A program made the translations under genes and the position numbers. From contig CAJCBY010000321.1 in the NCBI GenBank assembly GCA_903960725.1, forward strand, positions 1-5,841: DNA of 5,841 nt, written 5' to 3'. Below are positions 1-5,841 of this stretch, piece after piece (positions within the stretch are counted from its first letter, which is position 1; each line of letters opens with the position of its first letter). Source of the stretch: an uncultured Cytophagaceae bacterium (lineage in GTDB: Bacteria; Bacteroidota; Bacteroidia; Cytophagales; Spirosomataceae). The notes below the pieces were generated by a model. That model was given only the letters and a program-made list of their open reading frames with translations. It ran no database searches and was not told the DNA's origin.

Positions 1-1130
1 ACCTTAATGGCATTTAATGCCTCATTTCCATACAGGTATTTCAAGCTGCCGTTTTTATCCGGATTGAAATTCGTTATAACGGGATCTAGCTTGCGCGTCT
101 TTGCATCTGCAACGGCCAGATCATATGGAAGACCTTTGATTGCCGCTTGGATTGCAGCCTCCCGATTATCCGTCATTTGGCGAATTTTTTCAATCTCTGC
201 AGGATAATTATCTTGTCCAAAGGGGTTGTAACGGCGACCATACACGTGAACCCCATTGGGAATCTTAAAGTCATTATGCCACATCCAGTTTTTCTCCGCA
301 ACGGCTGCATACACATCCGCTCTTTTGGATTCGATGGCCGTCGATTTTTTCCCAAACACTTGATCCGCAAGTAATAAGGCTAATTTTTTATACCCCGCAT
401 CATTTAATTGAAAACCGTCGATGGTCAAATCCTCCGCTGATTCTGCATACCATTTTTTGGATGCATCAAACGCATTAATGAATAACACATTGTTCTTCTC
501 ACACACCTCTTTCATCGCCTGTGCGTACAAAGTAATGTTTGCATTCTGAACCGTTCCGTTAGGTAAATCAATTTTTGCGCTTAAATCTTCAAAAGCTGTA
601 GGAGAAACAATGGCTAGTTGTGGGGCTGAAACCCCATTGTATTTTTGTGCCAAAGTGTGCTTGATAAATGTCTCCAATTCTGCCTTGTACGTGGCAATCG
701 CAGCCTTGCCTTCGTAGGATTCGCTATATCCAAAAAAACCGATAATAATATCCGTTTTTAATCGGCTCATCCACTGGTCGTGTGTCTCCAGGTGGCCTTC
801 ACTCTGCGAGGGATTCGCAAATTCCGATTGGAATTTTTCCGCTCCTGGAAAAGCCCAAGGATTCATGCGAGCTGAGTGTGGCCTAAATCCAGGCGTATCC
901 CCACCGTCGCACATATTGCGTACCATCAAGTTAAAGGACGGATACCGAAGATGTAATTCTGTTTCAAAATGATCATAATTGATCATGCGGGAGCCCAAAT
1001 TGCCGCCTACTAATGCGATCTTCGTATTTCCTTCAATCGCTAAAAAAGTAGGAGCTTTTGGCTGAAAGAAGCTAATCGTAAAAACGGAGATTACCGTAAG
1101 AATCAATCCGAGTTTTATTTTAGGGGACAT
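1..1130 (-). CDS. Exported protein with degenerate SGNH/GDSL-like N-terminal domain (partial, C-terminus off the left edge)
   Basis: The frame is open for 376 codons from ATG at 1130 and leaves the window. An in-frame TAA at 1143-1145 makes this the first possible ATG. Residues 1-25 form a signal peptide (basic MSPKIK, hydrophobic stretch about 7-22). Residues 36-260 follow an SGNH hydrolase layout: block I GGNLGSRM (42-49), block II RNMCDGGD (71-78), block III FGYSES (133-138), block V DGFQLNDAGY (238-247). The nucleophile Ser, the block III Asn and the block V His are replaced by Asn, Ser and Gln, so hydrolase activity is doubtful. Residues 281-333 (WMWHNDF, YGRRYNPFG, a charged helix) resemble the linker in long SGNH proteins fused to a PVC-type dehydrogenase/haem-binding module; I infer such a module beyond the edge. 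The last two bases (GT) force Val next. Fold confidence is good; substrate is unknown. Confidence 0.7.
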   Translation of the reverse strand, partial: MSPKIKLGLILTVISVFTISFFQPKAPTFLAIEGNTKIALVGGNLGSRMINYDHFETELHLRYPSFNLMVRNMCDGGDTPGFRPHSARMNPWAFPGAEKFQSEFANPSQSEGHLETHDQWMSRLKTDIIIGFFGYSESYEGKAAIATYKAELETFIKHTLAQKYNGVSAPQLAIVSPTAFEDLSAKIDLPNGTVQNANITLYAQAMKEVCEKNNVLFINAFDASKKWYAESAEDLTIDGFQLNDAGYKKLALLLADQVFGKKSTAIESKRADVYAAVAEKNWMWHNDFKIPNGVHVYGRRYNPFGQDNYPAEIEKIRQMTDNREAAIQAAIKGLPYDLAVADAKTRKLDPVITNFNPDKNGSLKYLYGNEALNAIK

Positions 1131-1168
1131 TTTGAATGCTTTTTATAGGTAAATAGGTTTTTGGAAGT

Positions 1169-1199
1169 ATAAACTAAAGAAAAAAATTAATTCGGCAAA
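1169..1199 (-). promoter_or_regulatory. Candidate Bacteroidota-type promoter for the left-edge gene
   Basis: On the minus strand TTTG (1199-1196) is followed after 19 nt by TAGTTTAT (1176-1169). The spacing fits the Bacteroidota primary-sigma pattern (-33 TTTG, -7 TAnnTTTG). The -7 box keeps TAnnTT but misses the last two consensus positions. A start near 1163 would give a leader of roughly 30 nt. The site lies downstream of the rnr terminator, where a promoter for this gene is needed. Low-complexity AT sequence makes chance matches likely. Confidence 0.3.
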
Positions 1200-1242
1200 G
1201 AAATATTAAATTCTGAATCCTCCACTTACTCCAAAGTCCATT

Positions 1243-1275
1243 AAAAAAGGCTTCAAAATTGAAGCCTTTTTTTTT
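1243..1275 (-). terminator. Rho-independent terminator of rnr, potentially bidirectional
   Basis: The arms AAAAAAGGCTTC (1243-1254) and GAAGCCTTTTTT (1261-1272) are perfect complements around AAAATT, and the symmetry extends two more base pairs inward. Read on the minus strand, the GC core of the hairpin is followed by six T (1248-1243), as expected for an intrinsic terminator about 110 nt past the rnr stop. Read on the plus strand it ends in nine T (1267-1275), so it could also stop transcription in that direction, although no plus-strand gene is seen ending here. Confidence 0.85.
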
Positions 1276-1280
1276 ACCTA

Positions 1281-1313
1281 CTTTATGCTTTGTGCTTTAT
1301 TCTTTATGCTTTT
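1281..1313. repeat. Short direct repeat in an AT-rich tract (CTTTATGCTTT twice)
   Basis: CTTTATGCTTT occurs at 1281-1291 and again at 1302-1312, a period of 21 nt, with a related word TGTGCTTTAT between them. A GA run (1317-1326, five units) follows directly. The core word TTTGTGCTTT (1289-1298) reappears inverted as AAAGCACAAA (1357-1366) in the loop region of the adjacent palindrome. The tract is in the untranslated 3' region of rnr. It looks like slippage-derived intergenic sequence; no function is evident. Confidence 0.5.
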
Positions 1314-1328
1314 AAAGAGAGAGAGAAT

Positions 1329-1385
1329 TTTTTGTATTCGGTCTATAATTTATTGCAAAGCACAAATTGAGACCGAATACAAAAA
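1329..1385. repeat. 57-nt palindrome / stem-loop abutting the rnr stop codon
   Basis: The arms TTTTTGTATTCGGTCT (1329-1344) and AGACCGAATACAAAAA (1370-1385) are a perfect 16-bp inverted repeat. Inside it, AATTT (1347-1351) pairs with AAATT (1364-1368), and TGC (1354-1356) can pair with GCA (1360-1362). The first base of the stem directly follows the rnr TAA (1386-1388, minus). Neither strand has a T-tract after the stem, so it is not a standard intrinsic terminator; the real terminator lies further on at 1243-1275. It could be a 3' mRNA-stabilising structure, an attenuating element, or a copy of a dispersed palindromic repeat. Confidence 0.8.
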
Positions 1386-3638
1386 TTATCTCCTCCCAGT
1401 TCGTCTACCCCTCTCCTTCCCCTTTGGAATAACCCTTCCACCCCTCGGCGCGTCCCTCTTGCGAGAGCGGTTATTCGCGAATTTACCTACTAGGCCAGAA
1501 CGCATCCCTACTAATTCTAGGTCGATGGTGCGTTTTGCTAAGTTCGTGTCGCGGACTTTCACTTGGACTTTATCTCCAAACGTGAAGACACGGCCATTCG
1601 ATTTACCCACGATGCGGTAATTGTTTTTATCTAAATCGTAGAAGTCGTCATTCAAGTCGACCATTCGTACTAGGCCTTCACAAGAAGTTTCACCGATTTC
1701 GACAAAGATTCCGAACTCGGTTACACCTGTGATGATACCGTCAAAAATTTGAGGTTCATGCAAGCTCATGTATTCCACTTGCTTGTACTTGATGGAAGCG
1801 CGTTCTGCATCGGATGCGAGTTTTTCGCGATCCGAGCTGTGCTTACATTGGATTTCTAAAGGGGCACGTTCCGCTGGGGTGCCGCCGTCTAAATAATGCT
1901 GTAACAGGCGATGCGTCATGACGTCTGGGTAACGACGAATCGGGCTGGTGAAATGCGAATAGAACGGGAACGCTAGGCCGAAGTGACCAACAGGATCGGT
2001 GCTGTAACGGGCTTTGGACATCGTACGCACCGCTAAACTCTGCAATACGTGCTCCTCGCCTTTACCCTCGATATTTTCCATCAAGGCGTTGAACGATTTG
2101 CTCACGTGCTGAGGATCAGTCGTTACTTGGTAGCCAAATTTCTTCGCGAAAGACGAGAATACCTGCAATTTCTCCGGATCCGGTGCTTCGTGGATACGGT
2201 ACACCATCGTGTTTTTAGGCTCGTCCTTTTTCTTGTTGAAGACGAATTCAGCCACTTTTTTGTTAGCTAAAAGCATGAACTCTTCAATCAACTTGTGCGC
2301 ATCCTTGCGAATGCGAGGGTAAACGCCGATCGGCTTTCCATCCTCATCTAATTCGAAGCGGACTTCGGCAGTTTCGAAGTTCACGGAACCGTGTTCGAAA
2401 CGTCTGTTGCGGTAACTTTTCGCAATGCGATTCAACTCCCGAATGACCGGAACTAAGGCATCATCTGAATCATTTTCGATTAATTCTTGTGCCTGCTCGT
2501 AAGCGAAACGGCGATCCGAATGGATGACCGTGCGGCCAAACCACTCTTTCACAATCGTGTCATTCGCGTCTAGTTCGAAAACGGCAGAGAACGTTAATTT
2601 ATCTTCGTTTGGACGAAGGGAACAAAGTCCGTTCGATAGTTTTTCCGGTAACATGGGAACCACGCGGTCGACTAAGTAAACCGAGGTGGCACGCTTATAA
2701 GCCTCGATATCGAGTACGCTTCCCGCTTTCACATAATGTGCAACGTCAGCGATATGGACGCCGATTTCGGTGTTACCATTTTTTAGTTTTTGGTAGGAGA
2801 TGGCATCGTCAAAATCCTTCGCATCGATCGGGTCGATGGTAAAAGTTAACACGTTGCGCATGTCCTTGCGCTTCTTGATTTCGGTGGCAGGAATCTGCAC
2901 TAAGATCGAGGCAGCGGCTTTTTCTACTTCTTCAGGGAAATCATACGGCAAGCCATATTCTGCTAGAATCGAGTGCATTTCCGTATCGTTCTCTCCGGCT
3001 TTACCGAGTACTTTGATGACACGACCTTCGGCCTTTTTACCGTCCGTTCCCCAGCGAGTTACTTCTACGATGACTTTGTCCAGGTGCTTTGCGTCCTTGA
3101 TTTCGAACTTAGGCAAGTAAACATCTTCGTAGATTTTCTTCGAATCTGGGATTAAAAAGGAGTAGTGTGGAGTCACTTGAATGACACCTACTAACTCAGC
3201 GGAACGACGTTCCAATATCTGTACGACCTCTCCTTCCGGACGGTCATTTTTTCTCTTTTCTGATGGGCGACGCGCTTGGACGATGACTTTATCCCCATCT
3301 TTGGCATTATTTAAATCCCCCGTAGCCACCCAAATATCCTTCGCTCCGTCCTCCGGAATCACAAACGCAAAGCGCGTATTCACGTGATCTACGCGACCTG
3401 TCACTTGGAAAGATTCGTTATCAAAGCGAATATTTCCCTCTTCATTCTTAATCAAACGGTTTTCTGCGATCAATTTTGCCACCAAGTCAGAATAAATCTC
3501 CTTCGTCTTGCGATCACGAATGGCAAACGCCTTATGTAATTGGTTCAAAGAATACGAACGGTAGTCGTTCAATTCAAAAAACTCCAATATTTCAGCTTTC
3601 AAGCCGCTCAAAAATTTCAGTTCCTTAGGGGAAGGCAT
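1386..3638 (-). CDS. rnr: Ribonuclease R (RNB-family 3'-5' exoribonuclease)
   Basis: Processive, Mg-dependent 3'-5' exoribonuclease of the cytoplasm that degrades structured RNA and takes part in mRNA decay and rRNA quality control. The 750 residues have the full RNase R layout: N-terminal winged-helix-like region (about 10-72), two cold-shock domains (about 77-142 and 149-211), RNB catalytic domain (about 255-585), S1 domain (about 629-709) and an Arg/Lys/Gly-rich tail (711-750). The RNB metal site is intact in TIDPIDAKDFDDAI: Asp269, 275, 277 and 278, aligning with E. coli Asp272, 278, 280 and 281. Tyr321 (SVYLVDRVVPMLPE) and the HFTSPIRRYPD motif (562-572) are also present. An in-frame TGA at 3645-3647 leaves ATG 3638 as the only nearby start; it has no Shine-Dalgarno. 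The gene is divergent from the M28-gcvT operon and ends in a hairpin plus a terminator. The N-terminal and C-terminal extensions favour RNase R over RNase II. Confidence 0.97.
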   Translation of the reverse strand: MPSPKELKFLSGLKAEILEFFELNDYRSYSLNQLHKAFAIRDRKTKEIYSDLVAKLIAENRLIKNEEGNIRFDNESFQVTGRVDHVNTRFAFVIPEDGAKDIWVATGDLNNAKDGDKVIVQARRPSEKRKNDRPEGEVVQILERRSAELVGVIQVTPHYSFLIPDSKKIYEDVYLPKFEIKDAKHLDKVIVEVTRWGTDGKKAEGRVIKVLGKAGENDTEMHSILAEYGLPYDFPEEVEKAAASILVQIPATEIKKRKDMRNVLTFTIDPIDAKDFDDAISYQKLKNGNTEIGVHIADVAHYVKAGSVLDIEAYKRATSVYLVDRVVPMLPEKLSNGLCSLRPNEDKLTFSAVFELDANDTIVKEWFGRTVIHSDRRFAYEQAQELIENDSDDALVPVIRELNRIAKSYRNRRFEHGSVNFETAEVRFELDEDGKPIGVYPRIRKDAHKLIEEFMLLANKKVAEFVFNKKKDEPKNTMVYRIHEAPDPEKLQVFSSFAKKFGYQVTTDPQHVSKSFNALMENIEGKGEEHVLQSLAVRTMSKARYSTDPVGHFGLAFPFYSHFTSPIRRYPDVMTHRLLQHYLDGGTPAERAPLEIQCKHSSDREKLASDAERASIKYKQVEYMSLHEPQIFDGIITGVTEFGIFVEIGETSCEGLVRMVDLNDDFYDLDKNNYRIVGKSNGRVFTFGDKVQVKVRDTNLAKRTIDLELVGMRSGLVGKFANNRSRKRDAPRGGRVIPKGKERGRRTGRR

Positions 3639-3685
3639 GGTATTTCAATTCAAATTATCCTGCAAGGTACACATTATTGATTTCT

Positions 3686-3702
3686 TAATTCCTAATTCGG
3701 CA
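3686..3702. repeat. Tandem TAATTC words and a decamer shared with the other intergenic region
   Basis: In the 104-bp divergent gap, TAATTC occurs at 3686-3691 and 3693-3698. The longer word TAATTCGGCA (3693-3702) is repeated exactly at 1188-1197 in the intergenic region upstream of the left-edge gene. Seen from each minus-strand start codon, the decamer ends 54 nt (rnr) and 57 nt (left-edge gene) upstream. This may be a common intergenic word or a shared control site; function unknown. Confidence 0.4.
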
Positions 3703-3711
3703 TTCTATTGC

Positions 3712-3719
3712 TACCTTTG
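3712..3719 (+). promoter_or_regulatory. Candidate -7 box for the M28-gcvT operon
   Basis: TACCTTTG matches the Bacteroidota -7 consensus TAnnTTTG at every fixed position. It would place the transcription start near 3725 and give a leader of about 18 nt before ATG 3743. No TTG stands at the expected distance upstream, so the -33 half is missing or degenerate. Confidence 0.4.
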
Positions 3720-3742
3720 AGCTTGTTTTTGAGCCTTTTCAG

Positions 3743-4738
3743 ATGAACCGTTCCCGCATTGCCCTCTTTTTACTGCTCGTATTCGCACTGACTGGTGCTT
3801 ACTTTGTATGGAAGCCTGCGGCGGAGGTTTCGGCGACGGAAGTCAACCTCGTGGAAACCCCTGATTTTAAGGCGGATTCAGCTTATCAGTACATTGCGCA
3901 ACAAGTGGCTTTTGGCCCACGTATTCCGGGTTCTGAGGCGAGTCAAAATACGCTACAGTTTTTAGTTGCCAAATTGAAATCCTACGGCTGGACCGTTACA
4001 GAGCAGCCTTTTACAGCCTTCCGCTATGACGGCAAGAAATTACAAGGCACAAATATCATTGCTCAATTTCAACCTGCAGTCGCAAAGCGTATCTTGTTAG
4101 CTGCCCACTGGGATGCACGCAGTATCGCGGACAAAGATTCGGTACGTAAAAATGAGCCCATCGATGCAGCAAACGATGGCGCGAGTGGCGTGGGGGTTTT
4201 GTTAGAAATTGCTCGCAACTTGCACGAAGCTAAGAATAAGCCAGCGGTAGGCGTCGATATCGTCCTTTTTGACCTAGAAGATCACGGCGAACCGGACGAT
4301 TATACGGGAGAACACAAGCCGAATAGTTGGGCGTTAGGTTCACAGCATTGGGCTGCGAATTTAGTACCCGCTAATTACAAAGCTTATTACGGAATCTTAT
4401 TAGATATGGTAGGCGGAAAAGGCGCGATGTTCCCGCATGAAGGATCGTCGATGCAATATGCGCCGGGGATTGTACGCTCGGTTTGGGCGACGGCAGCAGA
4501 TTTAGGATACAGCAATCTGTTCGTTGATCAGGATGCCTTTGGAATTTCGGATGACCATACGGCGGTGAATGAGATTGCCAAAATCCAAATGATTGATATC
4601 ATTGATTTACGGGCGTCGAATGGTGGCTTCGAGTTTGGGAGCTTCCACCATACGCATGCAGATAATTTAGCTAACATCGACAAATCGACCCTGAAAGCGG
4701 TCGGCCAAACACTTTTACAGGTTCTATACCGCGAATAA
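3743..4738 (+). CDS. M28 family zinc protein, probable glutaminyl-peptide cyclotransferase (exported or membrane-anchored)
   Basis: The 331 residues start with a hydrophobic segment (6-23) after MNRSR, with no lipobox Cys, so the protein is exported or held by a signal anchor. The rest is one M28 zinc domain. Visible motifs: AAHWDAR (120-126), AANDGASGVG (142-151, Asp145), LFDLEDHG (175-182, Glu179 and Asp180), WALGSQHWA (196-204), GILLDMVGG (217-225), SDDH (269-272) and FHHTHADN (301-308, His303). By comparison with type II glutaminyl cyclases, Asp145, Asp180 and His303 should bind one zinc and Glu179 be the acid/base. Such enzymes turn N-terminal Gln into pyroglutamate; in Bacteroidota many exported proteins start with Gln after signal cleavage, so a periplasmic role fits. 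The alternative is an M28 aminopeptidase; the WALGSQHWA and DMVGG segments favour cyclase. The stop is 3 nt from gcvT, so they are probably co-transcribed. Confidence 0.85.
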   Translation: MNRSRIALFLLLVFALTGAYFVWKPAAEVSATEVNLVETPDFKADSAYQYIAQQVAFGPRIPGSEASQNTLQFLVAKLKSYGWTVTEQPFTAFRYDGKKLQGTNIIAQFQPAVAKRILLAAHWDARSIADKDSVRKNEPIDAANDGASGVGVLLEIARNLHEAKNKPAVGVDIVLFDLEDHGEPDDYTGEHKPNSWALGSQHWAANLVPANYKAYYGILLDMVGGKGAMFPHEGSSMQYAPGIVRSVWATAADLGYSNLFVDQDAFGISDDHTAVNEIAKIQMIDIIDLRASNGGFEFGSFHHTHADNLANIDKSTLKAVGQTLLQVLYRE

Positions 4739-4741
4739 TCC

Positions 4742-5827
4742 ATGGAAGAAACAAACTTACAACACGTTCATTTAAATGATCTTCACGTATCGCTAGGCGC
4801 TAAAATGGTGCCCTTTGCTGGCTTTAACATGCCCGTATTGTACACAAACTTGATCGAAGAGCACCTGTGTGTGCGCAACTCGGTGGGTGTTTTCGACGTA
4901 AGTCACATGGGCGAATTCTTCCTGAAAGGGGACCGCGTATTAGACTTTATTCAATACGTGACTTCGAACGACGCGTCTAAATTAGTAGATGGAAAGGTGC
5001 AGTACAGCTGTTTACCAAACAACGAGGGCGGCATCGTCGACGACTTGTTAGTCTACCGCGTGAACGCAACCGAATACATCTTAGTCGTGAACGCATCGAA
5101 CATTGAAAAAGATTGGAACTGGATCTCCTCACACAATACCTTCGGGGTGGAGATGGTGAATCGCAGCGACGAGTATAGCTTGTTAGCGGTGCAAGGGCCG
5201 AAGGCGATTTTGGCACTACAAAAATTAACGTCTGTTACCTTAGCAGACATGCCGTATTATAGTTTCAAAATAGGCGAAATGGCTAGTTTCTCTGACATCA
5301 TCATCTCGAATACTGGTTATACAGGTGCTGGAGGATTCGAAATTTATGTAAAGAACGAAAACGCGTTAGCGATGTGGAACGCGATCTTCGAGGCGGGTGC
5401 AGAATTCGGAATTCTACCGGTAGGCTTGGGCGCACGCGACACGCTTCGCACCGAGAAAGGCTATTGCTTGTATGGACACGACATCGATGATACGACGTCG
5501 CCTATCGAGGCAGGCTTAGGCTGGATCACATCCTTTAACAAAGATTTTATTATGAAAGACCACCACGCCGCGATCAAGGCAAATGGTCCGTCAAAAAAAT
5601 TAGTGGGCTTCGAAATGATCGATCGTGGCATTCCACGTCAACATTATCCGATTTTAAATGCGGCTGGTGAGACAATAGGCGAGGTAACTTCTGGCACACA
5701 ATCTCCTTCTTTATCGAAAGGTATCGGCATGGGGTATGTGAGCACAAATCACGTGGGTTCAGAAATATTTATTTCGATTCGCGACAAAGCGGTGAAAGCC
5801 GAAATCGTCAAATTACCGTTCTTATAA
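4742..5827 (+). CDS. gcvT: Aminomethyltransferase, T protein of the glycine cleavage system
   Basis: Cytoplasmic folate enzyme: it takes the aminomethyl group carried on the lipoyl arm of H protein, releases ammonia and makes 5,10-methylene-tetrahydrofolate. The 361 residues match normal bacterial GcvT length. Seen in order: [14 protein letters not shown] (19-32), VFDVSHMGE (50-58), the [10 protein letters not shown] loop (96-105) whose Asp pair includes the catalytic Asp that contacts folate, VQGPKA (150-155), [14 protein letters not shown] (189-202), [13 protein letters not shown] (228-240) and YGHDID (244-249). The C-terminal barrel (about 285-361) includes [11 protein letters not shown] (314-324). 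The loop that reads GYTGED in many T proteins reads GYTGAG here. The start follows the M28 stop by 3 nt with no Shine-Dalgarno, suggesting translational coupling. gcvP and gcvH are not in the window. The family call is secure. Confidence 0.97.
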   Translation: MEETNLQHVHLNDLHVSLGAKMVPFAGFNMPVLYTNLIEEHLCVRNSVGVFDVSHMGEFFLKGDRVLDFIQYVTSNDASKLVDGKVQYSCLPNNEGGIVDDLLVYRVNATEYILVVNASNIEKDWNWISSHNTFGVEMVNRSDEYSLLAVQGPKAILALQKLTSVTLADMPYYSFKIGEMASFSDIIISNTGYTGAGGFEIYVKNENALAMWNAIFEAGAEFGILPVGLGARDTLRTEKGYCLYGHDIDDTTSPIEAGLGWITSFNKDFIMKDHHAAIKANGPSKKLVGFEMIDRGIPRQHYPILNAAGETIGEVTSGTQSPSLSKGIGMGYVSTNHVGSEIFISIRDKAVKAEIVKLPFL

Positions 5828-5828
5828 G

Positions 5829-5841
5829 ATGAAGAAAATCG
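5829..5841 (+). CDS. Probable start of a third operon gene (only MKKI visible)
   Basis: An ATG stands one base after the gcvT stop and opens MKKI before the window ends. Lys-rich MKK starts are common and the spacing continues the compact M28-gcvT arrangement. Four codons cannot identify a product, and the start itself is unproven. Confidence 0.4.

Noticed and set aside
1329..1385. Palindrome as a second intrinsic terminator or a MITE
   Set aside because: No U-tract follows the stem on either strand, and there is no clear target-site duplication; the flanking AATT is itself palindromic and one copy cannot show mobility.
1285..1620. Plus-strand ORF of 111 codons overlapping the rnr 3' end
   Set aside because: It begins in the low-complexity repeated tract, crosses the palindrome and runs antisense through the conserved S1 region of rnr; the protein shows no domain-like features.
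2800..3120. Plus-strand ORFs inside rnr, such as one of 106 codons
   Set aside because: They lie fully antisense to conserved RNase R coding sequence and have no start signals or recognisable motifs.
3650..3657. TAATTTG-like -7 box upstream of rnr on the minus strand
   Set aside because: It is one base short of the consensus spacing, has no TTG at the right distance, and would leave a leader of only about five bases.
4977..5250. Minus-strand ORFs within gcvT
   Set aside because: They are antisense shadows with Arg/Ser-rich composition expected from the reverse of a conserved coding region.
1..5841. CRISPR array, tRNA, rRNA, insertion sequence or defence system
   Set aside because: No regularly spaced repeats, cloverleaf-like sequence, transposase motif or defence-type domain is visible; the genes are housekeeping or exported enzymes.

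Overview
The window looks like ordinary chromosome from a member of the Bacteroidota, most likely an environmental Cytophagales relative; the lineage is an inference from several signs. None of the starts has a Shine-Dalgarno sequence. Promoter-like sites resemble the Bacteroidota form (TTTG, a 19-nt spacer, then TAnnTTTG). The exported M28 protein matches the glutaminyl-cyclase-like M28 group common in this phylum. The left-edge protein resembles large SGNH/dehydrogenase proteins of Bacteroidota and PVC bacteria. I see no transposase, phage gene, CRISPR array, rRNA or tRNA.

Layout: positions 1-1130 (minus) hold the N-terminal 376 residues of an exported protein that runs off the left edge: a signal peptide, then an SGNH-like fold whose catalytic residues are largely replaced. 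Positions 1131-1385 are a 255-bp intergenic region. It holds a candidate promoter for that gene, a bidirectional intrinsic terminator that ends the next gene, a short AT-rich repeated tract, and a 57-nt palindrome that begins right after the rnr stop codon. Positions 1386-3638 (minus) encode a full-length RNase R. The 104-bp divergent gap at 3639-3742 carries a candidate -7 box for the plus-strand genes. Positions 3743-4738 (plus) encode an exported or membrane-anchored M28 family protein, probably a glutaminyl cyclase. Three bases later, 4742-5827 encodes GcvT, the T protein of the glycine cleavage system. One base after that, a third gene apparently begins (5829, MKKI...) and leaves the window.

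The plus-strand genes form a tight operon with gaps of 3 and 1 nt; the M28 protein acts outside the cytoplasm and GcvT inside, so shared transcription need not mean a shared pathway. RNase R and the left-edge gene point the same way but are separated by a terminator, so they are probably separate transcripts. I found no convincing new multigene system. The points most worth a second look are the degenerate SGNH active site, the large hairpin abutting the rnr stop codon, and short words shared between the intergenic regions.
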